Below are positions 23,431 through 35,900 of a stretch of DNA of 53,669 nt, piece by piece. Both the position numbers and the translations under genes were made by a program. A model generated the notes under the pieces. It was not told the DNA's origin. It worked only from the letters and a program-made list of their open reading frames with translations, and did not search any database. The stretch comes from Rhynchosporium graminicola (Eukaryota; Ascomycota; Leotiomycetes; Helotiales; Ploettnerulaceae). Where the stretch lies: positions 353,311 to 406,979 of the forward strand of contig FJUW01000091.1 of assembly GCA_900074885.1 (NCBI GenBank). Direction: 5' to 3'. Within the stretch, counting starts at the first letter, position 1. Each line of letters starts with the position of its first letter.

Positions 23431-25363
23431 TAAGTTCGATTAAAATAAATAGAGTTAAACACTCCTGACTAATTTACGCTAGAGGGCGCTATAATACTAG
23501 CGCTAAATACTAACTCGCAGGCGGAACGTATAATAACTTAAGCGGAACTAATATAAGCTATAAATAAGATATATTAGCGCTAATAACTAATAGAGACCGA
23601 GCTAGCTCTAGCGCGGTCCGCCTAATAAGAAGCGGAGAGATATTAGTAATAGAGCTAATAAGAGCCCGAATAATAGTAGTAAGGATATATAACTAACTCG
23701 CTAATAAAAGCTCTAATCGAGTTAATTATATTAATATCTTACTCTAACTCTAATAAAGAAGAGTTAGCTTCTATAAGTTAGAAGCTATTATCCTAAGATA
23801 GTAAAGCAGATACTTTCCGGGACTACTTACTTAGGATTAGAAGCTCTTACCGGGTTCGCTCCGTATTAAAACTAACGCTATCTGCTGATTATTACTAGGA
23901 TAGTATTTATAATACCCTTCCCTCTCGAGAACGAATTCGAATATAGTATTTTTAGAAGAAGGGAGATACGATAAAAGGTAAAGCTCCTGAGTATTTCTTC
24001 GCGCGATTCGAGGAAGTCTTTATAGATAGTAATAAATAAGCTAAAGTACTAGAATAATTATCGAATCTTAAGTATTCTATAGGATAACTTTAGTACGAAT
24101 ACTAGCTAGAATTCGACGGACTTCTACTTAATATAAGTAGAGAAAGCTAAGAGAATAATATAAAAATTAGTTATTTAAAGAATACTTTCTTAAACCCGAT
24201 CCGAATATATATAGCTTCTATAGTTAAGACAGCGGATTACTACTAGTTCTCAGGGGAAGTAGAACGTATTATTATAAACCTCGAGGAGATAGACTAATTT
24301 AAATTAGTTTAATAAGAGGTAAAGAGAGAGGAATAGAGACTCCGAATTAAATATAATAGTTAGCTTATATATAGCGAGTTCTTTCTTAATACTTAGAGTA
24401 GATATTAATAAAGATATTATGATAGCTCTACTATTTATTAAAAGAGGCCGCCCGGATAATAAAGTATATTATAAGAATACGAGAAGTAAGCAGAGAGCTA
24501 AATAGGTCGACGAAGCGAAAAGAGAATATCGCTATAAGAAAAGACTCTATTATTAATATAGAATAGCCGGATATCGTATCCGCGACTATACCTATAGCGT
24601 AGCTATAAAGCCTACGACTATTAGCTCGGTTAAGCGAGGCCTACTACTAGAGGATAATAATAACTATAGGGATTCTAACGAAGAAAAGTCGGGAAAAGAG
24701 TAGCTCTCGCTCGAAATCAGGAGATAAGAGAGGAAGGAGTATTAGTAGAAGGATAGAGTGAATTTAAGAAAGTTATAGATAGAAACCTCGTATATATAGA
24801 TATAGTCCTTTAAAATACTTTCGGAATATTTACTCTTATTAATAAAAGCTACTAGTATTATATTATAATTAATAAAGACTTAGTAAATAGTCTTAGTCTC
24901 TGCTATATTAGTAATAAGACTTATGAAATAAAAAGCGTATCTAAATTACTAAGAGGTATGAAAATAGAAAGGGTTATATCTTTCTAAATAGATATTATAA
25001 GATATAAGTAATTGGTTTACGCTTATATTATCGCTAACTTATCTTTCCCGATTATACTAGGAAATCCTTAGAAAGCGAATAATAAAGTACGAATTATACT
25101 AGAGAAGTATTAGTTCTATTATAGCGTAGTATAATAATAGATATCAGAGGGGCGTAACTATAGGAGTTGCGAAGACTCGTAGCTCTTATATATATCGGAC
25201 TCCGGCATGTTAATAATAGTAGCTATAATATCGCTAGATAATATTAAAAAGGTAATATCGAAGAAAGTAGAGTTAATAATAAAGGAACTTGAAAAGTTAC
25301 TTATACTAGAGCTTAAGGATATAGCTCTGCTATTTTCCTAATAAGAAGCGAATAAGCTAGTAT
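23431..25363 (+). pseudogene. gag-protease fragment of a truncated gypsy element
   Basis: RIP-decayed gag on the plus strand. One frame around 23980-24330 reads like a capsid domain (EYFF.RFEE... motif region) with TAA/TAG interruptions. A CCHC knuckle by spacing lies at 24548-24589, with all four ligand positions read as Tyr and AG, RIRD retained. A retropepsin-like stretch follows, with SFPIILGNPW-type sequence near 25040-25070. Reverse transcriptase and integrase are missing because the gag-only element begins at 25364. What remains is a 5' half element. Confidence 0.65.
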
Positions 25364-25565
25364 TGTGACAGCGCATAGTATACGTGGCAGATACGGGCCA
25401 GTATCGGTGCCTTAGGCATACCCTCCTTATATATATAGAAGGTGCAGACTCCTTCAGAGCTCTATATCTTTCTGTTTCCTTCGTACTAGACTATATAAGA
25501 TCGCTCTTAGCCTCCCTACTTGTTTATTCTTACTTATATACCGCCTTAAGTCTTATATCGTTATA
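25364..25565 (+). repeat. 5' LTR of gag-only element
   Basis: 202 bp starting TGTGACAGCG and ending CGTTATA. Nearly identical to 27369-27570; the few differences are transitions. Confidence 0.9.
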
Positions 25566-26239
25566 TTAAACAGAAAGATTAAGACCGCCGGGAATAGTAT
25601 TAAATAATATCTCACTTAGAAAACTCGATTCGTACGTACGACTACTAGGGAGCTCTTCGCTGAGTTATCTCTACTTACCTTAGATTTTCGGAATTATACG
25701 GAAATAGTTAGTACTATTAATTACGAATTCGATAGTTAGGTTTTCAAAAGAGCCGAGATTCTAGAGATCTCTCGGATAGCTAGGAATTTGAATATAATTC
25801 AGCTTCAGAAGTACTAGTATTACTATAAAGTTACTCTCGGATACTTCGAAACTCGTTCCTTCGTACGTACGAAGTAAAACAGCGGACGAATTTTAGGTGG
25901 AAACTTCCCTATAGGCCCTAATATTTATTATCCTCTCACCCGACTTTAACCTTCCGAAAGTAGCTCTAATAGCGAAAAACCTTACTTTTAGGCTAGGACG
26001 AAATAGCTTATTACCATAGAAGAAATTATCAGAATTCGACTCGTAATCCCTATACCCCGGTATAATTTATCCCCCTCGGCAGAATCGACCTCCCTCTACT
26101 AGAACCTTTAATTTAATACTTTCTATATCTACTTAACGAAGATATCTGACTCTCCTTAATCTTTTAGCTTCTTCAGAATTCGATTTCGACTTTCGCTTCT
26201 TCTATAACTTTCAAGTATTCTATCACTTTCGCTTAGCCT

Positions 26240-27340
26240 CGCTTACCTAATACTATACCTCCTAAGAAGGCTCAGCTAGCTCCTACAGCTTTATTGGAAT
26301 ACTCTCGTAGCCCCTCCGATTCTGTACTTACTATAGAATTACTTCAATCGATTGAAGACTATTAATTATAGACAGAATCGACTACTCGGGAGCTTTCTAT
26401 TAGTATTAATCGCATCGAATAGATATTTGCCGAGTTTTTACGTACTTAAGCATAATCGATAAACTCTAGACCTTTAGTAAACCTTAGACCTTTAGTAAAC
26501 TTAGTATTATAATTACCGATAGAACCTACCCTTAAACGCTCTTTAATTAATAATTTACAGACCTCTAGTAAGTCGCAAATAACTAAAAGTATTAATAATC
26601 TTAATATAGGGATCAACTTATCTTTCAGCTAATAGTATACTTCTATTCAGGACCGACTAGAAGCTAATTCAGACCGATACCTGATTACGCGTGCCTATAA
26701 AGCGCTAGTCTAGAGCTCTACTTCTAGCCTTATAAGAGGTTACTTAGAACTATAATATCTCTCGGAAATTACGCCTTTCTCCTCTGCTAAAGAGATAATT
26801 TCAGTACTCGCTTCTTACTACCTTTCCGGACTCGAAACGGAGTAGTATCGGACTGAATTTCATAAGCTTTTAATAAAAAAGGAGTCCTTTTTATAATTCC
26901 GTAAAAAGTTCAAAAGCTAAGAAATTCTCAGAGGTATAGCTAAATAAGAGTAGTACTTTTACCTCTAGCTGAAGCTTACTATACGGCTACGTATAGCTGC
27001 CGCTCTAATTAAGTACTCTTAGAAGACTAATTATTCAGCTATAGTCTCTTCTCTTACGGCACTCGATTTAGAACTCTCTCGACTACCTTTAATACCTCGA
27101 GCTACTCTAGCTCTACCGATAGTTAGTACGTCTTCTGAGCCCTTAATACCTATCGAGGAAGTATAGTGTTACTACTATAAGAAGCATAGTTACTATAAGG
27201 GCGATTATCTGATATTAAAGACGAAGAAGGAGTGATTTACGTCTTACGCTTTAGATTAATAATTACTTAGATTTTATTTAGAATTCGACTTGATTTAACT
27301 ATCTTTTCTTTCGTTTTTTATTTACCTTTAAAGGCTCGAG
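26240..27340 (+). pseudogene. gag of the gag-only element
   Basis: Plus-strand frame with Ser/Thr-rich N-terminal part and a capsid-like middle (LITRAYKAL, SYYLSGLE, FRKKFKS), ending just before the polypurine tract. A zinc knuckle by spacing lies near 27168-27210. Its first Cys is retained, while the other three ligand positions read Tyr. Stops are TAA/TAG. Ligand conversion at the same positions as in the two other elements supports RIP. I infer it supplied its own capsid but relied on another element for pol. Confidence 0.65.
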
Positions 27341-27368
27341 GGCGAGCTTTCATCTTAGAAGGGGGTAA

Positions 27369-27570
27369 TATGACAGCGCATAGTATACGTGGCAGATACG
27401 GGCTAGTATCAGTGCCTTAGGCATACCCTCCTTATATATATAGAAGGTATAGACTCCTTCAGAGCTCTGTATCTTTCTGTTTCCTTCGTACTAGACTATA
27501 TAAGATCGCTCTTAGCCTCCCTACTTATTTATTCTTGCTTGTATACCGCCTTGAGTCTTATATCGTTATA
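27369..27570 (+). repeat. 3' LTR of gag-only element
   Basis: 202 bp, TATGACAGCG to CGTTATA. Its right edge coincides with the first base of the 9.79-kb repeat copy A. Confidence 0.9.
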
Positions 27571-27600
27571 ATAAATCGTAATAGGAAGATATCGAGAGTA

Positions 27601-30600
27601 GAACTAATATCAGCGGAACGCACTCGGATTATATTAATCTAGAAAGCTATTGCGTACTTCTAGATCTTACGGCGGATCTCTAATAGTAGAAGCAGAAATA
27701 AGATAAATACCTTATTAAGGGCGTTATCCGGATATATATATATAAGCTATAAGATTATTATAGATATCGAGCCCGGATTAGCAGGTAAGATCGAATTAAA
27801 AGCCTTTATTATACGCGTGCTAAACTCTCTTAAAGCTATAGTATTATACGAATAAGTATCGAATGCTATTATAGAGTAAAGTAACGTACCTCTTTCCTGC
27901 GATCTTATTTACCTAGCTCTTTCCTCTTCTTATTATTATAATATAAATTATATTAGAGGCAGGAATCTCTTATACTAATTCGCTCTATAGTCTGACTAAG
28001 TAAGATATAGTCTACGTAATTATAGAGCTTATTATATCCTTATGCTAGCGTTATATTAGTTTCTTAGTTAATATTTACTATCTCCAGAAGATTAGCTATC
28101 TATTATACGACTTAGGATATTTTAGTATATAGATATATTAAAACACGCTAGCGCGCTATTACTATAGTAACGTTACGCTATATTTCATATTACTACTAGG
28201 AACGCTTAGCTCTCGATCGAATTCCTATGATAAATACTCTTTCTTATCTATTATTTATACTTTAGTACTTATTCTATCGCTTAAAAGCGCTACTTAAGAT
28301 AGGTTTCAAGCTCTCTTTAGAAGAACTTCGTCGTGAAGTTAAGACTCTCTCTAGTCGTGATTTTCTAAAGCTAATTTATACTAGTTCGCGGCTGCTACTA
28401 TTTATCTCTATTTCTCTTCTGATACTCTTACGCTCTATTATATTATATTTTTAAGTATATAAAGTACCTCTATCTATATCTTATGAAATATCCTAACTAG
28501 TATAATAACTAATCTACTACTTATTCATAATACTTTCTAACTTACTTCTGCTTCTACTTATAAGTAATTAGTCTCTATTTCTTTACTTTCTCTAATTACT
28601 AGTAGTACCCTTTCCTTCTAGTAGTTCTGTACCGCCTCTCGCACCTCTAATTACTATATCGCAGATAATATTACTTCTGGCCCCTCTCTCCTAACCTTCG
28701 CCTATAACCTCTATACTCTTATCGAAGGAGCTATCTGCCCCCTTTAGAATAACTTTACTAAAACCTAAGAGTTCTATTAAGAACTTATTACTATAGAGTA
28801 TCTTATAGATAAGGTCTAATACTTACCTAAAGGAAGTTATTAAGAATATCGATATAAGCGAACTTACTTAGAATAGACCTTATAGTAGACTAGCTAGTAA
28901 TTAAGTCTAGTGAATACCTTTTTTTAACATATCTATCTTTATGCTATTATAATATCGATCTTTTATTATATCTAATATCTATATTACTTTCGCTTATATA
29001 AAGCGCAAGTTTATATTTATCTCGATTATTCCTCTAACTACTATACTTACTACCTCCTAGATCCCGCTTTAGTTATACTGTTTTAGTTTTAATAGCGTAT
29101 TATAGTTTATATACCTTATATCTCTTATAAGCGCGTTTTGCGGCTATATATACCTTATTCGCTATCATAGGATAGCTCGCGCGCGATAGGGCACCTATTG
29201 TTTTAGTATACTGATATACTTAAACTTTCTATCTAATGATCCTTTCGTAAATCCTATTCCGAAATATAAAATAACTACTATAGTCGACCTCTTATTATAT
29301 TACGCTCGGGCAGCGAAAGGCTATTAATATCCTACTATATATCTAAATCTAATTTCAAAACGTAAATAACCTTCTATAGCGTTACGTAGGGCCTCTATAT
29401 ATAAGAGACTAATAGCTTTAGACGAAGAATCGAAGTGCTATAACCGCGAGGCTCAGTAGAAGTCCTGAGCTCTTAAGTAGCGATAATAAGCTTTCCTACG
29501 ACTCTCGCGATATTACTAACTTTACTAGAGAACTCCTTCTATCTACTTTTATTATCTTATTTAATTTATATCTATCTACGCGAAAGAATATCTATAATAC
29601 TACTTTTATAAACGCTAGAATCGTATCTAAGGGAATCCTATATACTTAAATATCTTAGAATATAGGCACCCCGAAGATATTTACTAAAGCCTTATGCCTT
29701 AAGGGCTAGGAACCTATATATAATATACTCTAGGACTAGATTATAGATTCAATAGAAAGTAAGAAGGATATTACTATACTCTTCGAAAATAAGGATAGAA
29801 GCTAGAGTAAGGACCTCTAGCTATTCCGCGATATTAACTACTATATACTAAAGCTTATATTCTAACTAGTTAAGATTAGCGCTCTTATATCTGCCCTTAT
29901 CGATATATTATTACGGAACGCTAAGTTTAGCCTTACTTTTCCCTCTCGCCTCGGATACTATATTACTAGCTAGGATATAATCTCCTGTATTACTTATATT
30001 AGATTTACTAACTAGATCGTAGCTTTCTATATCGATACTATATTTACTAGACTTATCGCACTTTCCAGTGAGTATAAGAAGCTATAGCTTCTTATATCTT
30101 TTACTGAAATAAATATCGCTACCTTACTCTACTATTTATCTAGCTCTCTCGCTCTTATTACTACTGAATTAGAAAACCTAGTTATTCTTCGCTAAACTTC
30201 GGAATATATCTTATTTCTTTCCCTTAGCGTTATTTATATTATATTTACTATTTATACTAGCCTCTTCTTCGGCAGGGCGTTTATTACTCGGGAGGGTATC
30301 TAGGGCGCTACTATAGGTCTTATGACTATATATATAGGTTATTTAGATAGCGATATAGACGAAGAGGCTTAGCGCGAACTCGATAGTATCTTAAAGCGTT
30401 AGTACTTTAACTTTAAGGCGCTTTATAAGTATAGAGATTCTCGTGTATATAGTAAAGCTTACTAGATCTTACGTATTACTAAGTTATATAAGCTTCGTTT
30501 CGATCTTAAGCTTAAGGCCTTAGGGGAGAAGTTAGAGAAGTTAATTCGTAGATACTTTCCTATAGCTACTTTTAATACTCTATAGCTTAGCGATAGTAAT

Positions 30601-30918
30601 ATACCTAGAGAAGAAGCTAGTAGAGATCTAGATAAAGCGTTAGAAGAGGTACTAGACAAGGAGATAGTAAAGGAGCTAGAAGCTATAGTATCCTTATAAG
30701 AGTACGAGTTAGCTAACGAGGAGATTATAAGGTCAGTTTTAGAACTTATAGAGGACGCCTCGGATATAGAGATAGCAGATAATAATATAAAGGACGAAAT
30801 ATATATATCTACTCGGATAATAGATAATAGGAAGTACTAGGAAAACGCTATAATAGATAAGGAAAGAAAGGAAGGATTTCTAGAAGACGCGGTATTCGCT
30901 AAGGTAGTAGAAGTCTAA
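27601..30918 (+). pseudogene. Plus-strand coding tract of the 9.79-kb unit, copy A
   Basis: Protein-like blocks on the plus strand. The last (about 29740-30918) is continuous in one frame to a TAA at 30916-30918. Its C-terminal 190 residues are strongly charged, with LKALGEKLEKLIRRYFP, EEASRDLDKALEEVLDKEIVKELEA and a final EGFLEDAVFAKVVEV. Earlier blocks (27601-28100, 28760-29700) read protein-like in shifting frames, so introns or indels are present. Stops are TAG/TAA. I recognise no family. Copy B keeps the same end and the same block, which supports former coding over chance. Confidence 0.5.
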
Positions 30919-31140
30919 CTTATTATCCTATAGTCTCGTATACCTTTAGAAGTATAGCTCACTAGAGCTAATAATTTCATATATTATATTATACTTACTT
31001 ATCGCCTAGCGTACCTTATATCTTTACTTTATATATAGCCGAGATAAGAGAGATTATTACTTAGGCTATAGACTAGACTAAGTAGTATAGATTTATATAT
31101 ATCTATTCGATAATAAGATACTTATTATAATTATATATTC

Positions 31141-31482
31141 TACTAATATTGCAACGAGCCTTATAGTAGTACTATTATTACGAGGAAAATCCACTTTCTA
31201 CTAATATATTAATAAGTCCTATAATAGTACTCTTATTATAAGGAAAATGCCTCTTTTACTAATATATTAACGAGTCCTATAATAGTACTCTTATTATAAA
31301 GAGAATCTATTTTCTACTTATATATTAATAATTCCTAAGATAGTACTCTTGTTACGAGGAAAATCTATCTCTTACTAATATTATAATAAGCCTTATAATA
31401 GTACTATCGCTAGAGGAAATCTATTCTCCTCTAATATATCCACGAGCTTTATAATAGCCTTATTATAAGAGGAAAATCTAGT
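31141..31482. repeat. 59-bp minisatellite, copy A
   Basis: About six tandem units near 59 bp, each with TACTAATAT, a CCTATAATAGTACT-like core and GAGGAAAATC. The same array is at 44357-44697 in copy B, so it predates the duplication. It lies just past the end of the plus-strand tract. Confidence 0.8.
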
Positions 31483-32453
31483 ATGACTTATCTGATATTA
31501 GAACTATATTTCCCTCTTAACTTCCCTAGCGCTTAACTCCTAGTGAACGCCTCGCCGCTCTCTTTCAGTATCCTAGTATACTGAAACCCTCTTTAAGGCC
31601 TTAAAAACCTTAGTATTCGCTCTTTTGTTATCGAGAGCGATTTAGGGTATAGTAGGAGCGCTATCTTATTATATTCTAGCTGCTTCTACTTGAAAACTCC
31701 TCTTCTCTCTACTACTAACTACTAAATACGCTACCTTATATACTTTACTATCGATAGTAGCGTTCTATTCTTATCTAGAAGAAGTATTACTAAATAGAAC
31801 CGAAAGAAATCTATAAAGAACGCCTGCTTCTATTACTCTTAGATCGTTAGATATACGTAAAGCGCCCTATCTACTTTACTATATATTATCCGGTATTATT
31901 TCGCTTCGAAATACGTATAATTCTATAACTTATTAGCTAACTATAACTAGTCGAAGATAGCTCTTAGGATTTTCACTCTTATCTTATTCCCTGATATAAA
32001 ATATAGCCTCCTAAAGTAACTAGCTAAGTCGGACTTATAAAAGCGAATCTTATTCTTCTTAATCTTACTTCTAATATTAGACTTTCTTAGATATATCTCC
32101 TTAAGTAGACCTTATAGGACCTCTTAGCGATACCTTCTGAAATATAAGTAGCTAAGTAGCTATAAGACGTTATTAAGCTTTAGCTTTTCTATCGCCTTAG
32201 GGAGAACCTTAAGAATATTATCTAGCTTCTAAGCTACTTATTAGACTTTACGCGTCCTCTAATTAAAACTTAGGATATCTGAAGATTTTATTATAAAGTA
32301 AGGTTTTATTTCTTTCGTAACTTAGAGGCGCCTTTAGTTTACTACTGAACTTTACTAGCTATAGTCTATTTATAATAAGGTCCTCTTGAACGCTAGACTA
32401 TATCGCTATCTCCTAGTTCTCTATGACGTATACTTTTAGTACTAGAGGCTTAG

Positions 32454-32941
32454 TGTTGGATTTGTAACCAGTACCTTGGTCAGTTTACTAGTACCTTGGG
32501 CAGTTTTGCCTGCATTAGCATACACACCCTGTACCTTGTCAGTATATAGTCTTAGTACCTGGTTCAGTACCTTGCCCATGTACCTTGTTGTACCTGGCAC
32601 CTACACCCTGTACTTTGTCAACAACCTGTACCCTGCATACTCTATTAGAGTTACTATGAAGGTTCTCGATAGAGTTTTACTACTCTCTAGTACGTATATC
32701 GTACTTCTAGAGGTTTCTACTGACGTACTACTGACGTAGTATAATTCTATAGTATACGTATCTTCTTCTATGGAGTTCTGTATTACGTAGTATAGAATAT
32801 TCTAGAGAGCTCACATAGCTATATAAGTAGCTAGAATCTCTCCAGTAGTTAGCTCTCTTCAAGTAAATAAAGTAAGTCAAATTGATCACCTATTATTCTG
32901 TTATTCTGACCTTTGGCCGATTTCCACCCTCAATTTTCACA
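32454..32941. mobile_element. Solo LTR, copia-like, not RIP-mutated
   Basis: 488 bp from TGTTGGATTT to TTTTCACA, flanked by the 5-bp duplication CTTAG (32449-32453, 32942-32946). Copy B has the empty site (one CTCAG near 45668). The TGTTGGA start is typical of Ty1/copia LTRs. Its composition is normal and it keeps many CA/TG dinucleotides, unlike the DNA around it. Inside (32465-32635) about eight irregular repeats of GTACCTTG occur. The interior of the element is gone, presumably by LTR-LTR recombination. Confidence 0.9.
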
Positions 32942-32946
32942 CTTAG

Positions 32947-35900
32947 TACTATCTCTAATATACTACGGGAGAAGAAGTAGTGAAAGTACTAAAGTAAAGT
33001 ATATAGTAGATAACTCTAGCTTTTAATAATCCTATTACTAAGTGCTATTATCATTACTGCCTCGAATAGCATATATAGCTTTTGAATATTACTTAGTATA
33101 TAATCGCAGAACCTAGGGGTTTCTATTACTTATATAAACGAGGGTATCTTCGACTACTATAATAGCTATAACTTGCGCTCTCGATCTATCTCTTATCTCT
33201 GATACTTATCTATATAGACTAAGAGGACTATACTCTTAACGCGATACTCTAAGCGTAAAGCTAACGCTCGATTATAAGTATTATAATACGTAATATATAC
33301 TCGCTTCTTCGAGTTTCGATATGCCCCCTCGATAGTCTCTTATTTCTTCTCTGCTTATTTCCTATCTGATATTACTAAGTATTAAGTTATCTAGTCGAGG
33401 CAGAGCTCTAATATACTCTTATTCTAAAAGGGATAGATCGTATTAGTATCTATAATCTCTTTCTCTACTATATAATATTATAAGTACTATAAGCTTATAG
33501 TATAGATCTACGACTTCTTTATAGGAATATATATTATATTTACCGCCTCGTATAGGAACTTAACGTTATAGTATTATATTACCCCCTCGACCGGCTCGAC
33601 GTATATATTCTCGAGAAACCTCTCTAAATAATATTATTTCTATAAGTATACTTAAGCTTCTTCTTAATCAGATATCTCCTCTATAGGTGCGCTTAGGCAG
33701 ATCTCTATCGCTATATCTATATATAGCTCTTCGTACTATAGGAACCTCTAATCGAAGATAGTATCGAGCTTATCGTAGAACTTAGCTATAACTATAGGGA
33801 ACGAATCCTAGCCTTAGAATTATAACTTATAACTTTTACTTATTATATAAAGAAAAGTATTAGAGAAATCCTATAGATTAGCTTCTTATATATAGCTTTA
33901 TACTATTATCTAGATCGCCTCGAGGTATTAGGATTAGATAGTATAAGTCCGGTATTATCTTACTATCGAATCTTACGCTTCTATTTAGGTTTCGTTCGCT
34001 TTCGCTATAGTATTTAACTAACTTATTAGCTAAGTTAATAAGATATACTAGATAGCTATATTTAGGATATAGTCGAAGATACTCTTAAGTATAACGCTAT
34101 CTATAAAGGCTTATATCTAGACCTCTATTAGGCTCTTAAAAGGAATATCCGACTTATAAAGATAAGGCAGGAATATATAGACTATATAATTATAAATCCC
34201 TTAGATCCCGCTGATATATACGTATAGGATTTATTATAGCTAAAGAGTCGCTACTCTTAAAGTTCTCTTATTATCCTCGTGATAAATACTTCGTTCGATC
34301 TTTATATCGCTTATAATTCTACGTATAAACTAGAAAGTCAGATAATAATAAAGCTCTCCCCGAAACGCTCCTACTGAATCCGGAAATATAATTATACTAT
34401 TAATATATATACTTATCCTAGGAAATATCTACGCTAGCTCCTCTAAGTATAAGTATATATTCTTTACCTTAGAGCTCTTATCTTAAATACTAGTAAAAAG
34501 CTCCTTAATTACTTCTGCTGAGAGCAAGACTTACCTTATTACTACCCTTTAGTTTTCCCGAAGACTATTAAATCCGAGTCTAATTATATTATTCGGAAAC
34601 CCTTTAATATTCTCGTATATAGTATCTAGCAGGTAATAATTATCCCCTGTAGTAGTATTATAGCTAATCTTCTCCTAGCTATATTATTAGTCTATATAGC
34701 CTAAGATCCCTGCTTAGGTTTAGTATCGGATAATATCCGCTAGTTAGTAGTACTCCTCGGACTGTTCTTATATATCGTATTATCGAAGGAGGTTTAATAT
34801 ATTCCGGTTATACTTATCTTACGAGGAGTCTATCCTAGGTTTATTAAATATATCTATCAGTTCGCCTAGAGAGTCTACTATCTTATAGTTACTCTCGTAG
34901 TCTATAGAAGCTTCTCTTATATTTATAATTCTATTAGCTCGCTCTGAGAAATATCTCTAATTAATATACTCTTACTTATTTATTCCTAGGAACTCTCTCC
35001 TTTTATCCTTCTATTATCTTAATAGAATATACGCTGATCTTAGTAGCTCCTTCTATCTAAAGGACTCTCTATCTTATCTCTTCTTAATTACTATTACTTT
35101 ACCTACTTATAGCCTAAAGAATCGAAACGCGATATTTATTAGGTAGTAAAGTATTCCGAGTTTAGAGATAGTAATAGCAAGGCGATTATAGGGTTATAAT
35201 CTACTAGTTATTCTAATTATCTAAGAGTCGAGATATAGTCCGCGAATAATACTGCTTTATTATTACTTCTTACTACTAGTAGTAAGGTATCGATTATCGC
35301 GAAACCCGAGTCTTTAGCTAATCTTATATTAATATTACTCTTTACTCTTAGTAAGAGAGACTTAATCGTAGCGAAACCTAAGTCCTCGATTAAGGATATC
35401 TCGACGCTACTTCTAGCGTCCGGTAATAGGGAATTAATAGTAGTAAGACCGGAGCCTACGATTAAAGATACCTTAATACTACTTCTAGCGTCCGGCAGCA
35501 GGGAATTAATTATAGCTAAACCCGAGTCTCTGATTATAGATACTTTAATATTACTCTTAGCGTTTAGTAGCAAGGAATTAATTATAGCTAAACCTGAGTC
35601 TCTACTTATAGACGCTTTAATACTACTTCTAGCGTCTAGTAATAGGGAATTAATCGTAGCTAAACCCGAGTCTCTAATTAAAGACGCCTTCCTACTTCTC
35701 CTAGCGCTTAATAATAGCGAGTCGATCGTAATAAGCTTATTACTCGACTGATTCTAATAGCTAGAGTATCTTATATACCTTTCTCTATCTTCTATCGGAG
35801 TCGCTATAGAAAGTAAGATAAGGGCCGCCCGACGAGTCCTTATTATATTATTAGTATACTCGTTCGAGGTCGCGTAAGAAGCAGACGACAGAGCTATCGA

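Larger units (their letters stand above)
25364..27570 (+). mobile_element. Gag-only LTR retrotransposon (2.2 kb)
   Basis: Two 202-bp LTRs (25364-25565, 27369-27570) flank 1803 bp that contain a gag remnant but no protease, RT or integrase. A polypurine tract (AGAAGGGGGTAA) abuts the right LTR. The 3' leader CTCGAGGGCGAGCTTT is shared with the nested full-length element (11360-11375, complement), hinting at a helper relationship. Flanking 5-mers differ (AGTAT left, ATAAA right), so the element does not sit in an original single insertion site. Confidence 0.85.

Noticed and set aside
30462..30659. 65-codon minus ORF inside repeat copy A
   Set aside because: Shadow of the better plus-strand frame (EKLEKLI block) that is conserved in copy B.
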